From: Rhodobacterales bacterium
Lineage (GTDB): Bacteria; Pseudomonadota; Alphaproteobacteria; Rhodobacterales; Rhodobacteraceae
Reading direction: 5' to 3'
DNA length: 64,000 bases
Assembly (NCBI GenBank): GCA_026400355.1
Contig: JAPLPE010000034.1
Location: 62,001 to 126,000 of the forward strand
The notes beneath the pieces are model-generated. The model did not search any database. It was given only the letters and a program-made list of their open reading frames with translations, and was not told the DNA's origin. Of the stretch, positions 1 through 8,131 are shown in pieces. The position numbers were made by a program, and so were the translations under genes. How positions within the stretch are numbered: position 1 is the stretch's first letter; every line of letters begins with the position of its first letter.

Positions 1-1918
1 ACCCGGTCTCGCCCATCATGACGCCTTCCAGATCGCTCCGGTTGAGCGTGATTGTCAGATCCGGATCGGGCGCGAGGAACCCCTGAATGTTGGTCAGGGT
101 CGCATTCGCCATCTCGATGATGAACTGCTCGCCGATATCGGGCAGCCGGAGGTTGATCTTGAACGACAGCCCTTCGGCTTTGGTCGAATCCATCATGATG
201 CCAAGGAAATTGAGCCAAAGCTCAGCCGACATGGCGCGGACGATATCCGGGCTGGAAGATGACGCGCGATCGCCGGTCGGAATCCCCGATCGAAGCTCAA
301 ACGCCCCTGACAGGAAGCTGTTGCGCAGACCGGGGTTTTCCTGCTGATACCCCACCTGCTCGAACGCATCGGCCAGCATGTCGCGGGCATCGAGATTGTC
401 GGGTTCGGCCTGCACCAGCTTGTTCAGGATCTCGATCGCCAGCAGATAGTCACCCGCATCATGCAGGGCACGGCCCTTGGCCATGATCGGGGCCGCACCT
501 CCCATCATCTCCACGTAAAGCGGTGCGGAATCAGCGGGTGACAGCGGGATCAGCGTCGCCGGGTTGCAATCCCAGAACCCAAGGAACCGCTGCACCACGC
601 CGCGCGAGTTATGCTCGGGCGAGCCGTGATAACCGCGGGCATACCACTTGTCCTGGAGCGACTGAGGCACCTTGTAAACATTGTGGATCTGATTGATCGT
701 GACGCCCTGGTTGGCCAGATGCATCACCTGATTGTTCATGTGCGCATAGATGTCGCGCTGGCCGCGCAGCACTTCCTGAATGCGTTCATTCCCCCAGCGT
801 GGCCAATGGTGCGAGGCGATCATCACCTCGGCCTCCTGCCCGAACAAGTAGAGGGCTTCGTTGATGTATTTCGACCAGCGCAACGGATCGCGCACCGGGG
901 CGCCGCGCAGGGTATAGATGTTGTGCAGCGTCGCGTTGATGTTCTCCGCCATCCAGAGAGTTTTGTACTCGGGAATCCAAGTGTTCATCTCGGACGGCGC
1001 TTCGGTGTTCGGCGTGTTCTGAAACACGAGCTTGAGCCCGTCGATCTCGATCTCTTCGATCGCCTCGCTCACGATCCGGGTCGGCGCGATCAGACCCGGC
1101 GTTCCGTTCGAAACAGTAGGTCCAAGGCCCTGCGTCACAAAACCATAGGGGCTGACCGGCAGCAGGATGCCATACTGATAGAACAGCCGCCGGTTCATTG
1201 CATTCCCGGCATAGACGTTCTCGGCCACCAGATTGTTCATGAACCCGACCGGGGCGATCACCTCTACCCGCCCGGAACTCACATCCTCATCGGTGATGAC
1301 ACCACGCACGCCGCCCCAGTGGTCGCCATGGTTATGTGAATAGACGACGGCTTTGACCGGCAACCCTTCACCCACATGCTGTTGGAACAGTTCCCATGCT
1401 GCCCGCATCGGCTCGGCGGTGGTCAGAACATCGAACAGGATCCAGCCCGTCTTGCTGCGGACAAAGGTCGCCTGCGACAGGTCAAAGCCCCGGACCTGAT
1501 AGATGCCGGGAATGACCTCATACAGGCCAAAGTTCTGGTTCAGTTGGGCGATACGGTGCATCGACGGATGAACCGTGTCGAACTCCTCGGCCTGATCGAT
1601 GAACAGAAACCGTTCCATGTCCCAGGCCACGCCACCGGCGTCCGACGGAATGATCAGGTCAGACCGGCGGGCGATCAGACCCTTGTTGAACTCCTCGAAA
1701 TCACGCGTGTCGGCAAAGGGCAACTGCTCCTTGGCCGCCTTGAGGACAGCGATTGTATGCTCTGACGGGGCCTTGCCCTTCGGGTGGAAATGCCCGGGCG
1801 CAACGGGGGGTGTCCCTTCTGCACGTGCGGGCGACGGCTCCATGATAAAGTTGCCGCCGATGGCAAAGGCTGCCCCGGTTGCGGGAATCGTTCCCAGAAA
1901 TTGGCGTCGCGTTGTCAT
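1..1918 (-). CDS. Alkyl/aryl-sulfatase of the BDS1/SdsA1 type, partial (C-terminus beyond the left edge)
   Basis: Hydrolyses sulfate esters such as primary alkyl sulfates in the periplasm or outside the cell. The N-terminus MTTRRQFLGT plus a hydrophobic stretch ending in ARA looks like a twin-arginine signal peptide. The metallo-beta-lactamase zinc motif reads SHNHGDHWGG, matching the HxHxDH of alkylsulfatases. Further on come the family features MHLANQG, the alpha-helical dimerisation region (ARGYHGSPEHN, RFLGFWDCNPA) and the start of an SCP2-like C-terminal domain. About 639 residues are visible, close to the usual 640-660, so only the end of the SCP2 domain is missing. The start is the first ATG of the frame. 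It reads away from the phage-like remnant at 2057 and has no partner gene in view. Family assignment is firm; the natural substrate is unknown. Confidence 0.9.
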   Translation of the reverse strand, partial: MTTRRQFLGTIPATGAAFAIGGNFIMEPSPARAEGTPPVAPGHFHPKGKAPSEHTIAVLKAAKEQLPFADTRDFEEFNKGLIARRSDLIIPSDAGGVAWDMERFLFIDQAEEFDTVHPSMHRIAQLNQNFGLYEVIPGIYQVRGFDLSQATFVRSKTGWILFDVLTTAEPMRAAWELFQQHVGEGLPVKAVVYSHNHGDHWGGVRGVITDEDVSSGRVEVIAPVGFMNNLVAENVYAGNAMNRRLFYQYGILLPVSPYGFVTQGLGPTVSNGTPGLIAPTRIVSEAIEEIEIDGLKLVFQNTPNTEAPSEMNTWIPEYKTLWMAENINATLHNIYTLRGAPVRDPLRWSKYINEALYLFGQEAEVMIASHHWPRWGNERIQEVLRGQRDIYAHMNNQVMHLANQGVTINQIHNVYKVPQSLQDKWYARGYHGSPEHNSRGVVQRFLGFWDCNPATLIPLSPADSAPLYVEMMGGAAPIMAKGRALHDAGDYLLAIEILNKLVQAEPDNLDARDMLADAFEQVGYQQENPGLRNSFLSGAFELRSGIPTGDRASSSSPDIVRAMSAELWLNFLGIMMDSTKAEGLSFKINLRLPDIGEQFIIEMANATLTNIQGFLAPDPDLTITLNRSDLEGVMMGETG

Positions 1919-2056
1919 GGACTGGTCCTCAGTTGTTCCAATAATGGCGGTCAAGGTGGGATCATGGCCAAGGCGTACCCGATCCGGGACGACAGAAACA
2001 GGACCATGATCAAAATCCAACTCCCTCGTTCTTGTGCCAGAATAGACGAAACTTAG

Positions 2057-2242
2057 ATGAAGTTGGAACCAAATGCTATCGATCATCCGGGGCCGCGTTG
2101 GTCGGCATACGTTTACGATCTGCGCAAGATGGGCGTGGATATTGAAACGAACAACGAACGGCACGGCGAACCCTTCGCCGGAACCCATGCCCGCTACGTC
2201 CTGCAATGTCACGTCCGCAACGTCGAAGGGGTCTGCGCATGA
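2057..2242 (+). CDS. Small winged-helix-like protein of a mobile-element remnant
   Basis: A 61-residue protein with the pattern RWSAYVYDLRKMGVDIET followed by ERHGEPFAGTHARYVL. This resembles the second half of small phage/plasmid winged-helix (HTH_39-type) proteins, which probably bind DNA. The N-terminal helices normally found in that family are mostly absent, so it may be shortened at its 5' end. Its stop overlaps the start of the 33-aa ORF at 2239 (ATGA), and that ORF overlaps the primase fragment at 2337 in the same way, so the three form one translationally coupled unit. The context suggests the replication region of a prophage or plasmid that has mostly been lost. Family call is tentative. 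Confidence 0.5.
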   Translation: MKLEPNAIDHPGPRWSAYVYDLRKMGVDIETNNERHGEPFAGTHARYVLQCHVRNVEGVCA

Positions 2243-2340
2243 ACGCCCTTCGCCTCGCCCGTCTGGCCCGCAAGTATGGCCTGTCCGGTCGGTTGGCCGA
2301 CATCATCGCCGCCCTGGCCTATGGGGAGGGGCGCGAATGA
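2239..2340 (+). CDS. 33-aa ORF between winged-helix protein and primase remnant
   Basis: Reads MNALRLARLARKYGLSGRLA and then ADIIAALAYGEGRE. It has an ATGA overlap at both ends (2239-2242 and 2337-2340), which argues that it is or was translated as part of the same operon. The basic helical N-terminus followed by IIAALAYGE is typical of very small phage proteins that precede primase genes. I cannot assign a function. Confidence 0.5.
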   Translation: MNALRLARLARKYGLSGRLADIIAALAYGEGRE

Positions 2341-2747
2341 ACATGCAACCGTTCACCCCCAGCCCTGCGCAAGTGGCCCTTGAACTGGCCGAACGCGGTT
2401 TCCCCGTGTTCCCCTGCAATTCCAAGGAGGAGCCGCTCACGCCCCACGGCTTCAAGGATGCGAGTTGCGACCCCGAAAGGATCGCAGCCTTCAGGGCGCA
2501 GTTTCCGTCCGCTCTTGTCGGGGTTCCGACGGGCAAGGCGTCCGGTCTGTTCGTTGTCGATCTGGACGTTGACCGCGACACCGGCGAGGCGCAGGGCGAA
2601 ACCACATTGGCCGGGATGGGCCTGTCGCACCTGCTGGCCAGGCCGGGGGCCGCGACCCCGCGTGGCGGACGGCATCTCTACTTCAAGGACGCGGGCCGCT
2701 GCGCGCTCGTGCACGGAAAGGTTGCTCGCCGTAAGCCTCAAGTCTGA
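2337..2747 (+). pseudogene. Truncated bifunctional DNA primase/polymerase (prim-pol), N-terminal part only
   Basis: Only 136 residues remain. They contain the start of a prim-pol (AEP-type) domain: a family-typical opening (ALELAERGFPVFPC), the acidic metal-binding motif VVDLDVD, and PRGGRHLYF. Complete proteins of this family go on with the rest of the polymerase domain and usually a helicase, so most of the gene is gone. After HLYFKDAGR the reading frame runs into unrelated sequence and stops at 2745-2747, about 100 bp before the tRNA-Thr gene. This points to a deletion junction near 2700-2725. I interpret it as the remnant of a phage, plasmid or satellite replication module that once sat next to the tRNA gene. 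Confidence 0.7.
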
Positions 2748-2850
2748 GGCATGTAACGGGCGAGAGTCCGCAGCTTGGCGTAGCAGGTCATCAAGACTGG
2801 ACGACCAAGGGTGCCGTCATCTCGGCGATATCTGGGTTTTGGCAGAAGGC

Positions 2851-2926
2851 TGGTGCCGCTGAAGAGACTCGAACTCCCGACCCCATCATTACGAATGACG
2901 TGCTCTACCAGCTGAGCTACAGCGGC
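2851..2926 (-). tRNA. tRNA-Thr (anticodon CGT)
   Basis: A 76-nt cloverleaf can be drawn by eye. The acceptor stem is GCCGCTG/CAGCGGC with an encoded CCA end, the D-stem is GCTC/GAGC, the anticodon stem is CGTCA/TGATG with loop TTCGTAA (anticodon CGT, reads ACG), and the T arm has GTTCGAGTC. A promoter-like TTGACT-N17-TAGTAG lies about 18 bp upstream. The 5' half and the upstream region are repeated 133 bp to the right. Confidence 0.95.
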
Positions 2927-2980
2927 ACTGTTCTGGTGCGGCCCTACTATGGCCCTACTATCTTGAAGTCAACCCCCGCA
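2889..2980. repeat. Direct repeat copy 1: 5' half of tRNA-Thr plus its promoter region
   Basis: This 92-bp stretch matches 3022-3113 without gaps at an offset of 133 bp, with 8 mismatches that I counted. The first 41 bp, from the anticodon loop to 3 bp upstream of the tRNA 5' end, are identical. The remaining 51 bp, carrying the promoter, differ at 8 positions. Confidence 0.85.
2944..2972 (-). promoter_or_regulatory. Promoter of tRNA-Thr
   Basis: On the minus strand, TTGACT (2967-2972) and TAGTAG (2944-2949) are separated by exactly 17 bp and end 18 bp before the tRNA 5' end. The same arrangement, TTGACT-N17-TAGTTG, is kept in the duplicated copy 133 bp to the right, which supports its being functional. 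Confidence 0.6.
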
Positions 2981-3009
2981 ACTGACTGGTTTTGAACGTC
3001 ATTCCGGGA

Positions 3010-3059
3010 TGGACCCGCTACTTACGAATGACGTGCTCTACCAGCTGAGCTACAGCGGC
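3010..3059 (-). pseudogene. Degenerate tRNA-Thr(CGT) copy with internal deletion
   Basis: Reading the minus strand, bases 3059-3022 reproduce the first 38 nt of tRNA-Thr exactly, through the anticodon loop. The next 12 nt (to 3010) resemble the acceptor 3' strand and CCA end of the intact gene (8 of 12 match, including AGCGG and the final CCA). That would correspond to a tRNA that lost about 26 nt, namely the anticodon 3' arm and the T arm. The 3' match is short and could be chance; the alternative is that the identity block is an integration (att) core. Confidence 0.5.
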
Positions 3060-3113
3060 ACTTTTCTGGTGTCGACCAACTATGACCCTAGTACCTTGAA
3101 GTCAACCCCCGCA
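3022..3113. repeat. Direct repeat copy 2: promoter and 5' half of tRNA-Thr
   Basis: Second member of the 92-bp pair described at 2889-2980. Its tRNA-like part stops being similar at the anticodon loop. It keeps a TTGACT-N17-TAGTTG promoter on the minus strand and could therefore still be transcribed towards the intact tRNA gene. Beyond the two repeats I saw no gene in 2927-3247. Confidence 0.85.
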
Positions 3114-3247
3114 GAATATTGTGCTTGAAGGTCATACTTGCACCGATTCAATGATCGCGAATGAAGCGCCCTAAGAGTCGTGCGTTTCGGTCTACGTCAC
3201 GACGTGGTTCAACATTTTTGGGCGGCGCGCGCAAGGTCGAAAAGGCC

Positions 3248-3874
3248 TCAAGCAGCCGCAATCCTTGGGCTTCTGTGAACGTCTTCATGCAGACGGCAGA
3301 AGTGCACAGACAACTTGAAGACGAACAGGTAGAACCCAGCCATGCTGAGTGTGAACAGCTTCACGGCTTCCCGACGATGGGCCTCCACCGGCATCGAGTG
3401 CAAGTCGTCGAGGAGTGCGACGTGATCCTCGTCCAGCAAACCGTCTGCCGGAAGATAGAACATGTTGGTCACTCGCTGCGCCTTGATGTCCGTTAGGCTA
3501 GATGCAACTTTCTCGCCATCCAAGCCGTGCGCCTCGAACCGCTCAACGATCTTCGATAGCTTGACGATGGGCGCGAACGTCACGTTAGGCGGAAGAACAC
3601 GCGCGTTCTCTGCTGACACGTCGCAGGAGTTGGATAGCACGATCCCGCGCGCCGCGTTCACGTTGCCCGAATTGAACGAGAATATCTGGAAACCGCGCCA
3701 GCCATCGCCTTGAAGCATCTCGGCTGAGTAGCCGTCATAGCCTGCAGGAATGAAGTAGCCTCTATCGGCTCCCTCGATGAGTTTCTTGAGTTCGGTCACA
3801 AGAACCTTCTGAGCCGGAGCAGCCGTCAGGTAGTAAGGAATCTGCTGGCGGAGGGCGTCTGCGTCAAAGGTCAT
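3248..3874 (-). CDS. Protein of unknown function, third gene of the TIGR04255 operon
   Basis: About 208 residues from the ATG start MTFDADALRQQ. A TTG start 4 codons upstream (3886) would overlap the preceding stop codon and is also possible. The central part has a pattern seen in uncharacterised bacterial proteins, GIVLSNSCDVSAEN followed by VTFAPIVKLSKI. The C-terminal third has a hydrophobic patch (LSMAGFYLFVFKLSVHF) that may be buried core or membrane-associated. No catalytic motif is recognised. It is 8 nt or less from the middle gene, and the three genes 4912-3248 read as one transcript. Position beside tRNA and phage remnants suggests horizontally acquired cargo. I do not assign a function. 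Confidence 0.65.
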   Translation of the reverse strand: MTFDADALRQQIPYYLTAAPAQKVLVTELKKLIEGADRGYFIPAGYDGYSAEMLQGDGWRGFQIFSFNSGNVNAARGIVLSNSCDVSAENARVLPPNVTFAPIVKLSKIVERFEAHGLDGEKVASSLTDIKAQRVTNMFYLPADGLLDEDHVALLDDLHSMPVEAHRREAVKLFTLSMAGFYLFVFKLSVHFCRLHEDVHRSPRIAAA

Positions 3875-3882
3875 CTTGCGGA

Positions 3883-4176
3883 TCAAGCCTCATAGAGACT
3901 CTCGAGGTCGATAAAGATCGCGGCTTCAAACTCAGCCCCCAGGCGTCCCTGACGCTCGGCAAAGCCATTGTAGATCGCGGCGATCTGCTGCGCAAAGTGA
4001 TCGACCCCGGCAGGCTTCGCGAGGCTTTCCATGAAATCGCTATAGGTGCCGCGCACCTGCTGCACCTCGTATGCTTCGACGCGGGAAGGATACTGGAACT
4101 GGCCCGCAAGCATCGCCGCACCAACGGCGACGGCGAAGGTCGTGGAGGTGGGTCTGGTCGCTGCGAGTTCAATCAT
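3883..4176 (-). CDS. Small protein of unknown function, middle gene of the TIGR04255 operon
   Basis: 97 residues if started at the ATG that overlaps the end of the upstream gene (ATG 4176-4174, upstream stop 4171-4169). The frame is open further upstream, but that part lies inside the TIGR04255 gene and has a low-complexity Arg/Ser composition, so I prefer the later start. A short hydrophobic segment (FAVAVGAAMLAGQF, near residues 14-27) is followed by a soluble helical region ending in EAAIFIDLESLYEA. The N-terminal segment could be a weak membrane anchor. The tight overlap implies translational coupling and a shared role with its neighbours. Function unknown. Confidence 0.65.
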   Translation of the reverse strand: MIELAATRPTSTTFAVAVGAAMLAGQFQYPSRVEAYEVQQVRGTYSDFMESLAKPAGVDHFAQQIAAIYNGFAERQGRLGAEFEAAIFIDLESLYEA

Positions 4177-4912
4177 ACTTGGGCCCCATTTCATTGATCG
4201 TTGCTTCAGTAAGGCAACTGAAGAACTTGATCTTGTTCGACTTGCGCAGGCTCTCAACTGCCGGTTCGAGTTTCGCAGCAAACACGCCAAAGTCAGAAAA
4301 GTGCGCCGTGCGGATCGAGTCGATATCCACGACGGCCCCGAAGACAGTCTTGCCGTCTGGCATCTTTCCCTGCGCGCCGGTCACGACAGACATGATGTGC
4401 AGTGTGTCGCCCTCATTGCGGTGGACCTGAACTGAAAGATGGTCGTCCTTCGCCTCCACGTCACCGACTCTGACGGCCAAGTTGATCTTCGCGATCTGGT
4501 CCGCGAGCGTTGGCGCCTGGATCAAATTGACATACTTGACAGAGTAGCGCTCTACTGGCCCCGCCATGCCGACTTGCGCCACCTTCCCGACAATGCCCAG
4601 AATGGCGTCTTTGAAAGCAGGCCATTTCGGGTAGGGCAGCTTGCACGCGATGATTAGGTTCCGATCCCCGAATGAGATCGTGAACTCGCCCCAGTCAAGT
4701 CGAATGACAGGCGAGAAAGCTAGATTCGGGTCTTGGTCTCTGATCGGCTGAGGTATCTCGGCTGCTGGCAGCCTCTGGAGTGTCGGCTTCGGCGTCAACT
4801 GGCCAAAGAGAGCGCCCGGCAACAGGTCTGCCAGTTGCGGCGCGCCGCCCATGCGCACCTCAAAGACCGCATCTACCAGCGGCTCACGATCTAGGGTCTT
4901 GGGCAGCTTCAA
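4169..4912 (-). CDS. TIGR04255 family protein
   Basis: 247 residues from a TTG start at 4912, preceded by a strong ribosome-binding site (GGAGG, then 6 nt, then TTG). The encoded N-terminus is MKLPKTLDREPLVDAVFEVRM, which fits the usual start of TIGR04255 proteins (LxxxPLVxAxFEIRF). The later element GPVERYSVKYVNLI is also characteristic of the family. The frame is open for another 32 codons upstream, but with no ribosome-binding site. The family is described as sporadically distributed and has no established biochemical function; it often travels in variable islands. Here it leads a three-gene operon beside a tRNA gene. Confidence 0.75.
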   Translation of the reverse strand: MKLPKTLDREPLVDAVFEVRMGGAPQLADLLPGALFGQLTPKPTLQRLPAAEIPQPIRDQDPNLAFSPVIRLDWGEFTISFGDRNLIIACKLPYPKWPAFKDAILGIVGKVAQVGMAGPVERYSVKYVNLIQAPTLADQIAKINLAVRVGDVEAKDDHLSVQVHRNEGDTLHIMSVVTGAQGKMPDGKTVFGAVVDIDSIRTAHFSDFGVFAAKLEPAVESLRKSNKIKFFSCLTEATINEMGPKYD

Positions 4913-5192
4913 GGTCTTCCTCCGCGTCGAATCACAGTGTAACCCGCGCGCGAATCGGGGGCAAGCGCGCAGGACTCCAAATGGTTCTAGAGTCAATAGA
5001 AAATGCACCTTACTGAAGCGTTAGGCCTTCGTCCGGTAACATGTCGGACTGATTGCGTCGCGCACTCGGCTATCGAATTCCCGAAAGTCGTCGACTCAGT
5101 TCATTCCGAGACATCCAAAGAATAAGGTGCCGGATGCAGCGAGATCAGAACGCCGGAATCCTTAAGCACTATGCATAAACCCGCGGAAAGGG

Positions 5193-6635
5193 CTAATCGT
5201 TCCTATCAGGCGGGATGATTTCCGGCTCGCCGGGGATGTTATCAGACCTCGCTTCGGAAGGGCTGCCAACGAGAAGCGGCAGCATGTCGGTGCCGCCCGG
5301 CATGGCGTACTCCGCGGTCTTGGGCGTCTTCCAGCTCAGCGTGTCAAACCCGTGGCAGTTAGTGCAGACCGGGCCCCAATTGGCATGGACCGTCCCGCAG
5401 ACATCGCAAACCCATTGCGGCCCGCGCGAGGCGGTCAGTGCCTTGGTGAGCCAGCCGCGCACCTCGGCCTCGGGGGCACCTTCGCCGCGAGCAATGGCGG
5501 CCATCAAGGTCAGGTTCCGCGACGTGGGTTCGGTCGTGATCAGATCACCCAGCGCCCGCCGCGCGGCAGGGAAATCCTCGGCTGCGATCAGTAGCTCGGC
5601 CAGCAGCATCCTTGTCTCAGAATGTTCGGGTCGAACCTTGGTCAATGTCTCAAAGCGAGACAGCCGGGCACGGGGTGTTTCCTCGGGCTCGATCTCGGCA
5701 AAGGTTGCGGCGAGGTCGGGGTGGGGCAGGGCGCTCCATGCCTTCTTGAGAACCCGGACGGCATATTTCGGATTGCCGTTCTTCACATAGCTGCGGGCCG
5801 CCATCGCGGCTGCGGGGATCAGGTCAGGAGAGAGCTTGTTCGCCTCAATCGCTGCTTCGCGCGATTCGATCGTGCTTTCGTCCGACAGGATCTCTGACGC
5901 CTCGGATAACGCCAGAATGGCATCGCGCCGCTTGTGCACCTCGCGCGGCAGCGTGCCCAGCCGCAGCTTGCTGCTCAGCGTCGAACGCGCCCCGGCCCAA
6001 TCATGCGATTCGGCCTGCAGTCGCAGGAGCAGATCCTGCGCCTCGACATTCTTGGGCTTAAGCTGAAACGCCTTTTCCGCCAATCGCAGCGCCGTCACGC
6101 TGTCGCCATCCTCCAGCTTTTGTTTGAGCAGCCCGCGCACACCCACGAAGCGGGTCTTTTCATCCTGCAACAGCAGCTTGTATGTCGCCTCGGCCTTCTT
6201 CCTGTCCCCTGCAAGTTCGGCAGCCTGGGCCACCATCACATTGGTCAGGTCGGGGCGATCAAGATACCTGTTCGCCAGTGTCGCCTTAGCCAACGCAAGC
6301 TGCCCCTCGCCCGAGGCCAGCGCCATCATCCCTTCGGACAGGGCATCAAAGCCCTTCCTTTCGCGGTTTCGGGTGAAATAGCGCTTGATCGCGGTCTCAT
6401 CGTCATTGATCCAGCGCAGAAGCGCGAGAAGAAACCCAAGAATGCCCAAAGTGATCCAGAGAAGCAGGACCAAGAGCAGGAAGCCGATGGTCATTTCCAA
6501 CGGGCTGAGCGTTACCTCAAACCCCGCTACGGTGATTTCAGCACCGCCCGAAAGCTCCATCAGGTAGCTGGCCCCGAAAGTAAGTGCAGCGACGACCGCG
6601 ACGAAAGCGAGGATCTTTATCAGGGACCAGAGCAT
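5193..6635 (-). CDS. hemY: HemY-like TPR membrane protein of haem biosynthesis
   Basis: 480 residues. Two N-terminal membrane helices (about 5-25 and 45-75) are followed by tetratricopeptide helices in the cytoplasm or periplasm. A C-terminal zinc-ribbon (CDVC ... CTNC, about residues 410-428) is seen in alphaproteobacterial HemY-N proteins. It is not the protoporphyrinogen oxidase of Bacillus that shares the name. The proteobacterial protein is thought to help organise late haem enzymes at the membrane. It is followed upstream by the mitofilin-like gene and hemD in the same orientation (8851-5193), the common hemD-hemX-hemY arrangement. Spacing of 11 nt to the upstream gene supports one operon. 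Confidence 0.85.
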   Translation of the reverse strand: MLWSLIKILAFVAVVAALTFGASYLMELSGGAEITVAGFEVTLSPLEMTIGFLLLVLLLWITLGILGFLLALLRWINDDETAIKRYFTRNRERKGFDALSEGMMALASGEGQLALAKATLANRYLDRPDLTNVMVAQAAELAGDRKKAEATYKLLLQDEKTRFVGVRGLLKQKLEDGDSVTALRLAEKAFQLKPKNVEAQDLLLRLQAESHDWAGARSTLSSKLRLGTLPREVHKRRDAILALSEASEILSDESTIESREAAIEANKLSPDLIPAAAMAARSYVKNGNPKYAVRVLKKAWSALPHPDLAATFAEIEPEETPRARLSRFETLTKVRPEHSETRMLLAELLIAAEDFPAARRALGDLITTEPTSRNLTLMAAIARGEGAPEAEVRGWLTKALTASRGPQWVCDVCGTVHANWGPVCTNCHGFDTLSWKTPKTAEYAMPGGTDMLPLLVGSPSEARSDNIPGEPEIIPPDRND

Positions 6636-6646
6636 CGTTTTCGCCT

Positions 6647-8047
6647 TCAGTTCGAGGAGAGGGGCAAAGATTCGGACAGGGTCTGAAGGGCCGCCAAAGC
6701 GGCGACCCGGCCTTCAGCCGATTCAATCCAGGAAGACATTTCAGCGCGTACAACTTCGGGCAGGGTACCAATCTCGGCGAGCGCATCCGACAGACGCCGT
6801 TCGCTCAGCGACCCTTCGGCGCGGGACAGGATGGCATCGGGATCATCACCCTCACGCGGTGTGACGGACCGCACGTCAAGCTGACTGCGCAGGAAGGCCA
6901 TGATCCGCCATTCGCCATCATCAGCAAGCCCTTCGGCACGGGCCGTAGCCATGGCCGCCCGTGCCGTCGTCGGGAAGGTTTCCGTCAGATTGGCCATCGT
7001 CGACACTCCGTCCGCCGCAACGGCGGTCAGCGTATCCGGTATCGTCACGCCCGCGCCCGACAGATCGGCAATCGCATCCTCGAACGGCGTTCCAGCATCC
7101 AATGCCGCCTGGATCCGCGTCAGCGCCGCACGCCGCAGTTCCGCCGACGCGCTTGCCTGCGCACTGGCCTCGATCTCGGCGACCGATGTTTGCGCCGCCT
7201 CAAGCTTGGCAGCAGCTTCATCTGAAATCGTCACGAGCCGCGTATCTTGCGCCGCAATCTGATCGCGAAGCGCCTGGATTTCAGCCTCCCACTCGGCAAT
7301 GGCCGTCTCGGCGAGCGTTCCCGCTTCTGTCGGCGCACGCTCAATCACAGCAAGGCGGCCTTGTAGCGCCACAATGCGGGTATCGAGATCGCGTATCTGG
7401 GCAACCATATTGCCAAGTCGGTCGTCCAGTGCGGCCAGATTATCCTGCAACGGCGTCATGCCTGCCTTCAGGCCCGTGATATCGGCTTCAAGCGGGGCAA
7501 GATCCGGCGCAGGTGGTTGTTCCGGCGCAGCCGCAGGCAGCGCGGCAATCGCCGCTTCAACCGAATCGATCCGGGTTGCCTGTGCGGCAAGGTCGCCTGC
7601 CGTGACTGCTGGAACTTCTGGCACTGCCGTGCGACCGGGGACCAGCCCCTGCCACGCCGCCAGATACCCAAGGCCCGCCGCAATCACCCCGCCAATCAGG
7701 ACCGGAAAGAATCCGCCGCGTCCGTTGCTTTCGGGCTCTGCCGCTCTTGGCGGCTGAGGGCGCGGTGTGGCTGCTTCGGTCGCCTCGGCAACGGGCTCCG
7801 GGTCGACGGCAATGGTTTCGACCTTAACCTCGGGCTCATCGATGATCAGGGCAGGCTCGGAAGCCACTCGCTGCTCTGCTGCTTCGACAATTTGCGGCTC
7901 GTCAGACCGAATCTCGGCCCCAGGCGAACTTTCAGCGCTACTGATCCCCATCTCCGGGCTGTCAGACAAGGACGTCACCTCAGAAAGAACAGCATCGTCG
8001 GCAGGGGTTGCGGACTTGTCCCCATCGGTCTTTGCAGATCGCGCCAT
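6647..8047 (-). CDS. Mitofilin/HemX-like inner-membrane protein
   Basis: 466 residues from ATG 8047 (MARSAKTDGDK). A long acidic, Pro/Glu-rich N-terminal region precedes one membrane helix (GGFFPVLIGGVIAAGLGYLA). A large periplasmic part follows, rich in Ala/Glu/Asp heptads (LEADITGLKAGMTPLQDNLA and onwards), a predicted coiled coil, and a C-terminal helical domain. This is the layout of alphaproteobacterial Mic60/mitofilin homologues (COG4223), which shape or tether the inner membrane. It lies between hemD and hemY as in many Rhodobacterales. An upstream in-frame start at 8095 lacks a plausible ribosome-binding site. Confidence 0.8.
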   Translation of the reverse strand: MARSAKTDGDKSATPADDAVLSEVTSLSDSPEMGISSAESSPGAEIRSDEPQIVEAAEQRVASEPALIIDEPEVKVETIAVDPEPVAEATEAATPRPQPPRAAEPESNGRGGFFPVLIGGVIAAGLGYLAAWQGLVPGRTAVPEVPAVTAGDLAAQATRIDSVEAAIAALPAAAPEQPPAPDLAPLEADITGLKAGMTPLQDNLAALDDRLGNMVAQIRDLDTRIVALQGRLAVIERAPTEAGTLAETAIAEWEAEIQALRDQIAAQDTRLVTISDEAAAKLEAAQTSVAEIEASAQASASAELRRAALTRIQAALDAGTPFEDAIADLSGAGVTIPDTLTAVAADGVSTMANLTETFPTTARAAMATARAEGLADDGEWRIMAFLRSQLDVRSVTPREGDDPDAILSRAEGSLSERRLSDALAEIGTLPEVVRAEMSSWIESAEGRVAALAALQTLSESLPLSSN

Positions 8048-8131
8048 GCTGTTCCCCTTCACTTTCCGTAAACCAGTCTGCCATCGCCGAAGCACCGAGT
8101 CTTCAAACCCTAACCCGGCTGCACGGCCCTC

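Noticed and set aside
3161-3496. Plus-strand frame of 111 codons near the tRNA repeat
   Set aside because: Mostly antisense to the 208-residue gene of the TIGR04255 operon, with Arg/Ser-rich composition typical of shadows.
4913-5192. Promoter search upstream of the TIGR04255 operon
   Set aside because: A TTGACT occurs near 4995 on the minus strand but no acceptable -10 element follows at the right distance.
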